From DATKXU01 sp035528905 (GTDB taxonomy: Bacteria; Armatimonadota; UBA5829; DTJY01), in NCBI GenBank assembly GCA_035528905.1, contig DATKXU010000037.1, positions 1 through 64,000 on the forward strand: a DNA stretch of 64,000 nt. Direction: 5' to 3'. Both the position numbers and the translations under genes were made by a program. The notes beneath the pieces are model-generated. The model ran no database searches and had not been told where the DNA came from. It saw only the letters and a program-made list of their open reading frames with translations. Each line of letters begins with the position of its first letter. The first letter of the stretch is position 1. Shown here piece by piece: positions 16,878-25,148 of this stretch.

Positions 16878-17777
16878 CTACCTTACGGCAGATCCGCGAG
16901 CGCCTCCCGTTACCGGCAGAAGTGCCACACTGAACTTGCTATCCAGCGCCACAGCCGTAAAGCTCTTCTGCGGCTGCTCCCCACTGCCGCTCTCGGGCAT
17001 CTCAACGGGGACAGCTACTGTGGACTTTGTGGTGCCCTGGGCTGAAATGAGAATCCCTCTATCCACAGAGAAAAGCAAGTCGGCCCGTCCTTCCTGGCTG
17101 CCGCGCGGAGTGGCAGAGCCATTCGAACCACCGGGGTTTATCGGCGTGCTCATGATCTGCTTTATCCTTGCCACACGCCCGTCTGTGGTGGACTCCACCT
17201 TCTCGAGCGTGAACCCAAGTTTGAGCCTGGACATCGAGTCGAAGGGCAGAGGCAGCTCCGCCGCCCAGGTGCCGCCGATATCCACTGGCTTGTCCGGCAG
17301 AACAGCCATGAGCACAATTGATTCTATGGATCCGAAATCCAGCGGAGAACGCTGCTGGCCTGATCCTTCGCCTTGCCTGCCGGTGCTGATGACTTTCCCC
17401 GTCGGCGTTATCCGGATCTTGCGAATGTCCTTAGGCGCCTCATAGCTGGGCACAGGCTTACCATCCATCTTGAGACTTGCGGCCTCGGTGGCGATTTCGA
17501 GGTCCATACATCCGTCCGCAAGAGCCTGTACGCAGCGCACGCGGATAATCGAGGTAAGCTCGGCGTCAATAGGCAAGGCCACGGACGCACCGGGGAGCCA
17601 GCGTGTGCCGGTGAGCCGCTGCGAAATCTGGTATCTTGCAGCGGTGCCAGGAGCGAACCTGTACGCGAGCTGGACAGCACTCGACGGCGGCTGTGTGTTC
17701 TGCGAGTACAGAGGTAAGCTGCCGATCAGGGCGAGCGCACTGAATACCGCCAGCATAGGAAGTGTTCTGCATCTCAT
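16878..17777 (-). CDS. Secreted protein of unknown function
   Basis: The start MRCRTLPMLAVFSALALIGS gives a clear signal peptide with likely cleavage near ...PLYSQNTQ; upstream in-frame codons would extend into the divergent neighbour. The mature protein is about 280 residues, probably beta-rich (ARYQISQRLTGTRW, DIGGTWAAELPLPF, DLLFSVDRGILISAQGTTKSTV). No cysteine-rich or catalytic motif is apparent. It has the look of the uncharacterised secreted proteins that accompany the next genes in this stretch. Confidence 0.6.
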   Translation of the reverse strand: MRCRTLPMLAVFSALALIGSLPLYSQNTQPPSSAVQLAYRFAPGTAARYQISQRLTGTRWLPGASVALPIDAELTSIIRVRCVQALADGCMDLEIATEAASLKMDGKPVPSYEAPKDIRKIRITPTGKVISTGRQGEGSGQQRSPLDFGSIESIVLMAVLPDKPVDIGGTWAAELPLPFDSMSRLKLGFTLEKVESTTDGRVARIKQIMSTPINPGGSNGSATPRGSQEGRADLLFSVDRGILISAQGTTKSTVAVPVEMPESGSGEQPQKSFTAVALDSKFSVALLPVTGGARGSAVR

Positions 17778-17881
17778 GGCGCCTATTATATCCGCCTGCA
17801 AGCACTCGGTCAAGGCATGGAGATGGTTTCGATTGCGCTCGTGTCGGCAAGAATATAGTGAATCAGAAACGAGAGAGGTGG

Positions 17882-18322
17882 ATGGTCCGAGTGCTCTGGA
17901 AAGTCTTCGCAACGGTGCTGCTCGTGGCTGTCGCGGTGGGCATTTTTGTCGAGCATGCGGTCACGAACATCCAGATTCGCACGATTGCCAGTGCTCGCTC
18001 CGGCACGACTAGGGGAGGCGCAGTTGCGCTTCGGGGCACCATCACGTTCGCACAAGATAACCGGTTCATCCTCGAAGATGGCACGGGGAGGGTCGAGCTG
18101 TCCACTTGCCCACTGTGGTACAGGCGGGTTCCCTTGCGCGAAGGTGACTGCGTCACGGCCGTGGGAGAGGTGATGAGCAATCCGTCGTTACATACCAGGT
18201 GCGACTTTGTCCTGAGCGTGTACAAGGTCTTTCGCGGCGGGGAGGTCATCCAGGTTCGCAGGGGACCGGGGAAGCCGCCGTGGATGAGCTATCGGCCTCC
18301 TGGGGCTGCGGCAGCCCTTTGA
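17882..18322 (+). CDS. Membrane-anchored OB-fold protein
   Basis: This protein of about 146 residues begins with a basic N-terminus and one transmembrane helix (WKVFATVLLVAVAVGIFVEH). A small beta-barrel follows (VALRGTITFAQDNRFILEDGTGRVEL through DCVTAVGEVMSN) that resembles tRNA_anti/OB-type domains. The ATG at 17882 has GAGAG 6 nt upstream; an in-frame GTG at 17858 would add eight residues (MNQKRERW) and cannot be excluded. It is the only plus-strand gene in a minus-strand block, and its end overlaps the neighbour's end by 34 bp. Function unknown. Confidence 0.6.
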   Translation: MVRVLWKVFATVLLVAVAVGIFVEHAVTNIQIRTIASARSGTTRGGAVALRGTITFAQDNRFILEDGTGRVELSTCPLWYRRVPLREGDCVTAVGEVMSNPSLHTRCDFVLSVYKVFRGGEVIQVRRGPGKPPWMSYRPPGAAAAL

Positions 18323-19794
18323 ACGAAGAAGACCCTCTTCATCCGTTTTACAACTTCTCCACCTGCGTCGAGCGCTCGGAGCAGCGCAACATGCTCACCT
18401 TCCGGCCAGTTTTCGATGTTCAGAGAGAACACATGTCCGGGAGTGTTGCTCGCGGCCCTGAACTGCCCATCCAGGTAGAGACAGGTTAAGCGCACCCGTT
18501 CCAGGTCGAAGCCGGTCAGCTTAAGTTCAAGACTCACAGTGGGTCCTGTGACAATCGTGCCGCTCTTGAGCGCTCTCGCGCGGCACGCATTGAGATATGA
18601 CAGTCTGCCTCGCTCAATCTCTGCCTGTATCCACTCCGCCGAGAAGACGGGAAACCGAATGCGAATGTCGGTGACCGGCCCACCGGGCAGCGTCATCAGA
18701 GCACCGTCCGACCTGCCGACGAGCGCCGGCAGCGGTCTCCAGCCGGAGTTGGACGTCCTAACATCCACTCGAAAAGAGTTCTCCTCATGTGCCTGGTCGT
18801 TCGCAAGGCCGATGCATCCGAAGAACAGCGGAGGCGTCCCCTCAAGCCACGGGGCTTCAGGAGAAGCTGGCCCGACCACCAGGATTTGCGCCACTTCCTT
18901 TGCAGCGCGGGCATGGCGAGACGGCTGAAGCATGAATCCGCCGCGTGTCTCCCTGGAGGAGCCGTCTCTCGCCCCTGGGACGATAGGCGCGGTGGAAATC
19001 GTCACCACACCAGCATGATTCGTGTTTATCCGCCCCACCCCAGTATAAGCGGTTGCGTCAAAGCGCCCGATACCCGTGACCGGACGTTCCACCTGCCCTA
19101 GGAGTTCTTCGCCATCCGCGTAGACGGCCTGAACACGGCCGCCCCGACGGTTCTGCACGACTATTTCCTTCGGATAGCGCGCCGGGATGCAGACCAGGAT
19201 CACAAGCTCGTCCCCATCCCTTGGGACGTACCTGCGGGGCATGGGCGTCTGGATGCCGTCTCTCACTAGCAGCACAGCATTCCCGACAAACGGCGAGAGG
19301 TTGCGGAGAATCGCCTCGCCCGCGGGTATGTCCGTCACAATGCCCGACGCGCCAGCTATGTGCCCGCCGAACCCCTTTGGAGCTACGGCAAACTCCTTCG
19401 GGAGGATGCTGATCATTCGAGCATCTTCCCTGCGGCAGCCTCGGTCACCGCTTACCTTGATCCGTATCCCGTGGACTGCAGTTGCCGCCACTGTGCCGGG
19501 CAACGCGTAGACGCTGGCGGAAAAGCCTTGAACGGTCGTAGTTGCAGGGCGTGTAACAGTCCCCACGCGGCAATAGGGCTGGCCCTCGCCGGCCGCGCAC
19601 ACTTCCACCGGGCCGCCCTCCCGATTGGCTACCCGAATCCGGTATAGCTCCCGCATCTCCGGCGGCTGTGCGCAAACCGATGGGAGAAGCCATACCCAGA
19701 TGCAGAGGACTGCCGGCCACACTATATGGCGTGAACAAGGACACGGCGCTGGTCCTTTGCGATTGGAGACGTTCCGTAGAGGCTGCATCTTCAT
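18289..19794 (-). CDS. Large secreted protein of unknown function
   Basis: A signal peptide of about 40 residues (hydrophobic core IVWPAVLCIWVWLLPSVCA) precedes about 460 residues with no motif recognised. The composition is beta-rich and resembles other extracellular proteins encoded beside it. The ATG at 19794 was chosen as it lies just after the upstream gene's stop; an in-frame ATG 24 bp earlier overlaps that gene. It probably belongs to the same transcript as the GHL10-like gene upstream. Confidence 0.55.
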   Translation of the reverse strand: MKMQPLRNVSNRKGPAPCPCSRHIVWPAVLCIWVWLLPSVCAQPPEMRELYRIRVANREGGPVEVCAAGEGQPYCRVGTVTRPATTTVQGFSASVYALPGTVAATAVHGIRIKVSGDRGCRREDARMISILPKEFAVAPKGFGGHIAGASGIVTDIPAGEAILRNLSPFVGNAVLLVRDGIQTPMPRRYVPRDGDELVILVCIPARYPKEIVVQNRRGGRVQAVYADGEELLGQVERPVTGIGRFDATAYTGVGRINTNHAGVVTISTAPIVPGARDGSSRETRGGFMLQPSRHARAAKEVAQILVVGPASPEAPWLEGTPPLFFGCIGLANDQAHEENSFRVDVRTSNSGWRPLPALVGRSDGALMTLPGGPVTDIRIRFPVFSAEWIQAEIERGRLSYLNACRARALKSGTIVTGPTVSLELKLTGFDLERVRLTCLYLDGQFRAASNTPGHVFSLNIENWPEGEHVALLRALDAGGEVVKRMKRVFFVQRAAAAPGGR

Positions 19795-19798
19795 TGGG

Positions 19799-21298
19799 CT
19801 ATTCCGAAACCGCGTCATGGGGGCCGGCGGCTCTCGTGGGGAATGCTCGCTCCAGCATCGGCCACCATCCGTATTCCTCCAGATAGATGAGATCGAAGAG
19901 CATCACGCCATCTGTGTGCTGCTCGGCGGCCTCAATTGCACTGTTGAATCCTCTAGGATTGCCGCGGTAATCCCGCAGGTATAAGCTCCCGTAAAGGCAG
20001 CTCGCGTCGCCGACCGCCTGGCGCGACACCTGACATGCCGCTTCCACCGTCGCACCCTCGGGCTGCCTGCAGGCGCGGGCATCCGCACGCGTCGCCAAAG
20101 GATAGTAGCACCCCGTACATATGTAATCGAACAATTCCGCAAATCCGGTCTCGTCGTACGTCGGTGTCATCCAGTCATAGCCGGGGCGGAATTTCGCGCT
20201 TCCCCAGTTGACGCCGACCTCGTAGTATGATTCATACCATGACCCGACGTAGACTCCTACTCTTACACTGGGCTTGATCGAGCGGATCAGCTCAACCGCT
20301 TCCTCTACGAAGTTCCGAATTTGCCGGGCGCGCCACTCCAGCCACTCCTTGTAGTACTTCCCCTGGATCGGGGCAAGCCACGGCACGTCGTTGATCGTGA
20401 AGACGTCCTCCGGCCACCGAAGCGCTCCCCGGCCAAGCCATGCCTCGAACGCCTCACGGCTTGTCGAGCTGAAATCCGCATACAGGTTCGGGTACCGCAT
20501 CCGATCGAAAACGATGCCGTCAATATCGTACCCGGACACGATTTCCTGAATCATTCGGAGCTCGTATTCCCTGGCCGGCCCGATCGGATTCACGAAAATG
20601 CCGAACGACGGCGCCATGGATTCCGCAGCCGATCGGAAGACGGGCACAGCGCGCCATGTCACCTCATCGCCGGGCCTGATCGCAGCCGCGCACGAGGCCG
20701 GCAAAGCGATAATACATCCGTCCTCAGGCACACGTATCCCGCCTGCGGGTTCGTCAACGATGGCAGAGACTGCAGCGCCCTCGATGACGACGTAACGCCT
20801 TCCTGCCTCCGGTGCAACTGAAGTCCCAGACCGCCGCGTGTAGACTGCAGGAGCGTCCATTGGCTCCCAAGGATCCACAAGTTCTATCCGGATTGACTGG
20901 TTGCCCAAGGTGGCGGTCCTGACGGCCTCATACATCGTGACCTGCCACTCGGGGTGGTCGTAGGCCGGCCCGCGGGACCATCGGCGGTGGCCCTCGGAGA
21001 ATAGGTTGACCGCAGCGTGCATGGGAAGTCCCGCCGAGTGACCCTCCTCGACTATGGCGGCCAGAAGGTCGAACGACTTCGGAAATCGTTTGCCGTCTAC
21101 CTCGCCGAGCCGAGGCGCATACTTGCTGTTGTAAAGCACTTCCCCGCTGAGCGGCTTGACGTCCACTATCAGCGTGTTGATCCCAGCACGCAATGCCTTT
21201 CGGACAACATCACCAACCTGTGCGCGCGTGGAGAGCCGATGGCAATTCGCCTCGGCATCACACCAGAGGAGTCTTCCCTGTCTCTGTGGCTTAGTCAT
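19799..21298 (-). CDS. Glycoside-hydrolase-like protein (GHL10/COG1649 type)
   Basis: This 499-residue TIM-barrel protein is related to GHL10/YngK proteins: VVRKALRAGINTLIVDVKPLSGEVLYNSKYAP at residues 30-61, SFDLLAAIVEEGHSAGLPMHAAVNLFS, DIDGIVFDRMRYPN, and VRVGVYVGSWYESYYEVGVNW. No signal peptide is evident in this reading frame, unusual next to secreted neighbours. The residues after CDAEANCHRLS already belong to the barrel. The substrate is unknown; family members act on or bind bacterial cell-wall glycans or other polysaccharides. Confidence 0.7.
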   Translation of the reverse strand: MTKPQRQGRLLWCDAEANCHRLSTRAQVGDVVRKALRAGINTLIVDVKPLSGEVLYNSKYAPRLGEVDGKRFPKSFDLLAAIVEEGHSAGLPMHAAVNLFSEGHRRWSRGPAYDHPEWQVTMYEAVRTATLGNQSIRIELVDPWEPMDAPAVYTRRSGTSVAPEAGRRYVVIEGAAVSAIVDEPAGGIRVPEDGCIIALPASCAAAIRPGDEVTWRAVPVFRSAAESMAPSFGIFVNPIGPAREYELRMIQEIVSGYDIDGIVFDRMRYPNLYADFSSTSREAFEAWLGRGALRWPEDVFTINDVPWLAPIQGKYYKEWLEWRARQIRNFVEEAVELIRSIKPSVRVGVYVGSWYESYYEVGVNWGSAKFRPGYDWMTPTYDETGFAELFDYICTGCYYPLATRADARACRQPEGATVEAACQVSRQAVGDASCLYGSLYLRDYRGNPRGFNSAIEAAEQHTDGVMLFDLIYLEEYGWWPMLERAFPTRAAGPHDAVSE

Positions 21299-21349
21299 GG
21301 GTGATCGAGTAGTTGATCTCGGCTGGCGTCTTCAGCCTCACGCGCTTCG

Positions 21350-23227
21350 TTACATGCGTTGGTGGCTGCCGGACATCGCTGCACTAGCCCCCGCTGGCCG
21401 AATGATGATAGTTGCGGGATACGCCGAGCCGGACAGCGGCATTGTGCGCAATGACACGGTTCTGCTCCTGCCCGGCGGCACCGTAATCGTCCCTATGGTC
21501 GCTTCACGCAGCGACTGAAGCCACCTGACGTGCACCGGACTCCCGTTAAGGAAAAAGACGCCACTGGCAAGCCCTGCGGTGGCCTCGAACGCGATCTCTA
21601 CGTTGTGCGGACGATCAAGCGGGTTCTCCAAAGTGGCCTCAATGTCGTAAATCACCCCGTAATTCCCCTGGAGCTGTCTGTCCTGCGTCGCGTGTGTTAG
21701 CGCTTCCTTTCCTATTCTCACGAACAGCCAAGGCTTCCCGGCGGTGTACGTTACCGCCAGATTCTTCATCGGACCCGGATATACGTGATCCGACGTCGCC
21801 AGCTTCGATGGTTCGACGCCGACCGCAGGAACAGTAATGCCGCACTGGTCGTGCATCAGGCGCTCGCTCTCCGGCTTCGCCATGACTCGCACGAACACAG
21901 GATCACCGGACAATTGGCGCAGCTCCATGAGGCCGCTCGCGGTGCGCAAAGCATCCAGACTCTGGCTCACCAACGCCTGCCGCGCTCTGGGCGGCAGCTC
22001 TATCACACGGCCTATATTCTTCCGGTGGTTGTCCAGGAACTCAGAGCCGGCTCTGTACCCGACGGCCACGGTATCAAGCATAGGCCATGACACCCCTTCT
22101 ACAATGTGCAGAGTGGCAGCAGACGGCCATGGATTCACCACATCTATCACAAAGCCTATCCGCTTCTTCATCCTGTTCTGGTGGTGGTACAGCAGCCTGG
22201 TGGCTCCCTCGGAGGGGGATATCCTGCCTACAAAGAGGGCCTGGTATTTCAATATGCTTTCCGGGTGGTTGCTGTACATGATGTGGGAAGCCTGCACACG
22301 CGGCAGAATCCGGTTTTCGACCTCGACCTGAACGGCGAGTTTTGTCGGAATGTAGTCGCCGCCGGCCACTTGAACCTCGACGGGCATCTGAACTACATTG
22401 CCGGGAGACAGCCCCACACCGGCCTGCGAGACGTTCGCAGAGATTAACCTTGCCCCGGGTTCGAGAGAGATCGCCCGGGTCACCGCTTCAGCGGCAGCCT
22501 GGGAAACGAGAGACGGCGGTGCATTCCAACCCGTCACGACGGCCTTCGCTGCCGTTGTAGTCTTGTACGCTGCGTACTTCCTGACGGAGACTCGAAGCGG
22601 GACGGAGTACTCTTGACAGCGGATTGTGATGGCGGCGTCTCCCGGAGAAGCGCCTGTCACGATGAGAGACCCCGGCTTTGACAGGCCGTCTACGGATATT
22701 ACCAACGGGTTGGAAACATCTGCCTCTACCGGCGCAGTCAGCAGCGAGTGCACGGTCACAGCGCGGGCCTCGCCCAGCGGTATGAGCAGCGAGGACGGAG
22801 TCACCATCAGCGGAGGCAGCGACAGGGCCTCTCGCAGGCTTTGGGTCCACTTCTCCGCCAGTTTCGCGCTGGAGGTGTTCTGAGCCTTGGCTTCGGCGGC
22901 GGTTGCGATCACCAACAGTGAATCGCCGACCATGACACGCGCATCGGCGCCGGACTGCTTACACCATAGGGTCTTCGGATCAAGGCCCCTCTGGACGAGC
23001 GAAGCGAGTCGGCCGGCAACAATCTTGGCACGCTGGCCCGGAGATAGGGAGCCGTTCGAGACCTTGAGCTGCACGGCCCTCTGTCGGTTGACGATTATAC
23101 ACGCCGCTCCATCCGCGTCCTTTTGCACGCTGATGCGAGGAACAAACTTGGCCGACGCCGAAGATGCCAGCGCGGCGCTGACTAGAATGCATGTAACGAA
23201 CAAACCTGGTAATCGTGGCGCGCGCAT
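21350..23227 (-). CDS. Large secreted protein of unknown function
   Basis: This protein has 625 residues with a signal peptide (MRAPRLPGLFVTCILVSAAL, cleavage after ...SSASA). The N-terminal domain contains VQLKVSNGSLSPGQRAKIVAGRLASLVQRG. It resembles the domain with an L-SPEERA-type motif seen ahead of some mechanosensitive channels and other envelope proteins. Beta-rich domains follow, one of them repeat-like (VTPSSLLIPLGEARAVTVHS). The gene lies 10 bp downstream of mutL and probably shares its transcript. No function can be given. Confidence 0.6.
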   Translation of the reverse strand: MRAPRLPGLFVTCILVSAALASSASAKFVPRISVQKDADGAACIIVNRQRAVQLKVSNGSLSPGQRAKIVAGRLASLVQRGLDPKTLWCKQSGADARVMVGDSLLVIATAAEAKAQNTSSAKLAEKWTQSLREALSLPPLMVTPSSLLIPLGEARAVTVHSLLTAPVEADVSNPLVISVDGLSKPGSLIVTGASPGDAAITIRCQEYSVPLRVSVRKYAAYKTTTAAKAVVTGWNAPPSLVSQAAAEAVTRAISLEPGARLISANVSQAGVGLSPGNVVQMPVEVQVAGGDYIPTKLAVQVEVENRILPRVQASHIMYSNHPESILKYQALFVGRISPSEGATRLLYHHQNRMKKRIGFVIDVVNPWPSAATLHIVEGVSWPMLDTVAVGYRAGSEFLDNHRKNIGRVIELPPRARQALVSQSLDALRTASGLMELRQLSGDPVFVRVMAKPESERLMHDQCGITVPAVGVEPSKLATSDHVYPGPMKNLAVTYTAGKPWLFVRIGKEALTHATQDRQLQGNYGVIYDIEATLENPLDRPHNVEIAFEATAGLASGVFFLNGSPVHVRWLQSLREATIGTITVPPGRSRTVSLRTMPLSGSAYPATIIIRPAGASAAMSGSHQRM

Positions 23228-23237
23228 GGTCAGAATA

Positions 23238-25046
23238 CTACACCCTCCCGAACATTTTATCCAATTCTCGGTTGGAAATGCACACTACGATAGGACGACC
23301 GTGTGGGCACAAATAGGGATTGCTGGTATGCCTCAGATCGGCAACCAATCGAACCATTTCCTCCGATGACAGGTGATCTCCAGCCTTAACAGCCATCTTG
23401 CAGGCGGTCGTCACCAGGATAGCCTCCCGTTGGACCATGAGCCGCTTCGCGAGTGTCAACTCCGTCAGCTCTTCGATCGTGTCGCGCAGAATCTGCTCGT
23501 AGTTCTTTTCAGCAATGAGGGCCGGTACCGAGCGAACAACGAATGTATCTTTCCCGAACGGTTCGATGTCGAATCCCAGCGACCGCAGATCCGCAAGTTT
23601 GCTCTCCAAGACCATAGCCTCCCGACGCCCGAGCTCGAGGGTCAGCGGCATCATCAATCGCTGAGCATGTACGTCAGTGCCCATGTTCGTAAGCTCGTCA
23701 TATAGGATGCGTTCGTGCGCGACGTGCTGGTCTATCAAGAGCAGGCCCTGGGGGCTTTGTGCAACTATGTACATGTTTCTGGCCTGAGCTAGAACACATG
23801 CCCCCGACAGCGGATCGCTCTGCCAGTCGGAGGATTCAGCCGGTCCCGCATCGGGGACCGCGGCCGCCTGCTCCATTTGCGGCAAGGACTCCGACTTCTG
23901 CCCTAGTCTGGACGCGAGCGCCTCTCGGAAAGCCGCGAGATCCGGCGCCGGTCCAGACGGTTTCTCCGGCGCTACGAAAGACGGCCTCTGAATCGGCCTA
24001 ACGGCTGCGGGCAGCGAGTCCAGGCCGGATGGGGTGACCGCCGACGACGAGAGGGCCTCCCGCACACTCGCTGAGAGCACCTTGTGGGCTTCCCATTCCC
24101 TGGTGAACTTCACCTCTATCTTCGTGGGGTGGACGTTGACGTCTACGAGCTGCGGATCAACCTCGACGAAGCCGACAAAGAGCGGAAATCTGCCTTGCGG
24201 GAGGATGCCGCGGTAGGCGTCGTCCAGCGCGTGGATCAGGTTGCGGTTGCGCACGAACCGCTGGTTGACGAAGAACATCTGTCCCGAGCGCCCCGGCTTC
24301 GAGTACGACGGGCGCGATACGAAGCCGTGCACGCTATACGGTCCCGATCTGCCCATGATCGGTATCACAGCCTCTGCCGCATCCCTGCCGAAGACGGTCA
24401 GGATTGCATCCTCCAGGCGGTTTGAGCCCGGCGAGCTGAATACTGTGCGCTCGTTGTGGACGAGCGTCATGTCAACTTCGCAGTGCGAAATGGCAAACCT
24501 GTTGACAAGCTCGACCACATGGCCGAGTTCGGTCTGAGCGGTCTTGAGGAATTTCTGGCGGGCTGGCACGCTGTAGAAGAGTTCGCTGACCGAGACGGAT
24601 GTGCCGACCGGAGCGCCGATATCCAAAACCTCGACACTCTCGCCGCCCGCGCAGATCACTAGCGTGCCGCAGTCATCGCCATCCCGCCGGGTCACGATCT
24701 CCAGGCGCGATACCGAGGCCATGCTCGGGAGCGCCTCGCCCCGGAAGCCGAGTGTATGTATTGCGAAGAGATCGTCGGCGGATTCGATCTTAGACGTAGC
24801 GTGCCTCTGGATGGAGAGCACGGCATCCTCGCGCGACATGCCTGTTCCGTTGTCGGTCACGCGAATGAGCCGCTTCCCGCCGTCCAGGAGCTCGATCTTA
24901 ATCTCGTCCGCCTGGGCATCGAGCGCGTTCTCGATGAGTTCCTTCACAACCGACGCCGGGCGCTCGATCACCTCGCCCGCCGCGATCTTGTTCACCGTGC
25001 CCTCGTCGAGCACCCTGATTGTGGACGCACGCTGCTTATCTTGCAT
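23238..25046 (-). CDS. mutL: DNA mismatch repair protein MutL
   Basis: MutL of 602 residues. The GHKL ATPase motifs are IAAGEVIERPASVVKELIENALDA (residues 21-44), VTDNGTGM and TLGFRGEALPSMASV. A proline-rich linker follows, then a C-terminal domain with the endonuclease metal site LLLIDQHVAHERILYDEL near residue 438, TACKMAVKAGDHLS and CPHGRPIVV. The usual DQHAxxE motif reads DQHVAHE here, with the acidic residues kept, so nicking activity is expected as in bacteria lacking MutH. It lies 102 bp downstream of mutS with an inverted repeat tract between them. Confidence 0.97.
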   Translation of the reverse strand: MQDKQRASTIRVLDEGTVNKIAAGEVIERPASVVKELIENALDAQADEIKIELLDGGKRLIRVTDNGTGMSREDAVLSIQRHATSKIESADDLFAIHTLGFRGEALPSMASVSRLEIVTRRDGDDCGTLVICAGGESVEVLDIGAPVGTSVSVSELFYSVPARQKFLKTAQTELGHVVELVNRFAISHCEVDMTLVHNERTVFSSPGSNRLEDAILTVFGRDAAEAVIPIMGRSGPYSVHGFVSRPSYSKPGRSGQMFFVNQRFVRNRNLIHALDDAYRGILPQGRFPLFVGFVEVDPQLVDVNVHPTKIEVKFTREWEAHKVLSASVREALSSSAVTPSGLDSLPAAVRPIQRPSFVAPEKPSGPAPDLAAFREALASRLGQKSESLPQMEQAAAVPDAGPAESSDWQSDPLSGACVLAQARNMYIVAQSPQGLLLIDQHVAHERILYDELTNMGTDVHAQRLMMPLTLELGRREAMVLESKLADLRSLGFDIEPFGKDTFVVRSVPALIAEKNYEQILRDTIEELTELTLAKRLMVQREAILVTTACKMAVKAGDHLSSEEMVRLVADLRHTSNPYLCPHGRPIVVCISNRELDKMFGRV

Positions 25047-25067
25047 AACACGCCTGACCTGTCAAGG

Positions 25068-25148
25068 CAGACCGTAGACAATAGAGCAGAGACCGTAGAC
25101 TTGGAAAGCTCTTCGGTCTACGGTCTACTGTCCATGGTCCATAGTCTC
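25068..25148. repeat. Degenerate heptamer tract with inverted arms between mutS and mutL
   Basis: The right arm on the plus strand is built of 7-bp units GTCTACG, GTCTACT, GTCCATG, GTCCATA from 25116 to 25143 and ends flush against the mutS stop codon. The left arm carries the same unit on the opposite strand. AGACCGTAGAC (25090-25100) and GTCTACGGTCT (25116-25126) form a perfect 11-bp inverted repeat around a 15-nt loop, so an RNA hairpin could form just after mutS. Confidence 0.85.

Noticed and set aside
25068..25148. Possible CRISPR array or telomere-like array at the repeat tracts
   Set aside because: Units are only 7-8 bp, degenerate and without unique spacers, and no cas genes are present.
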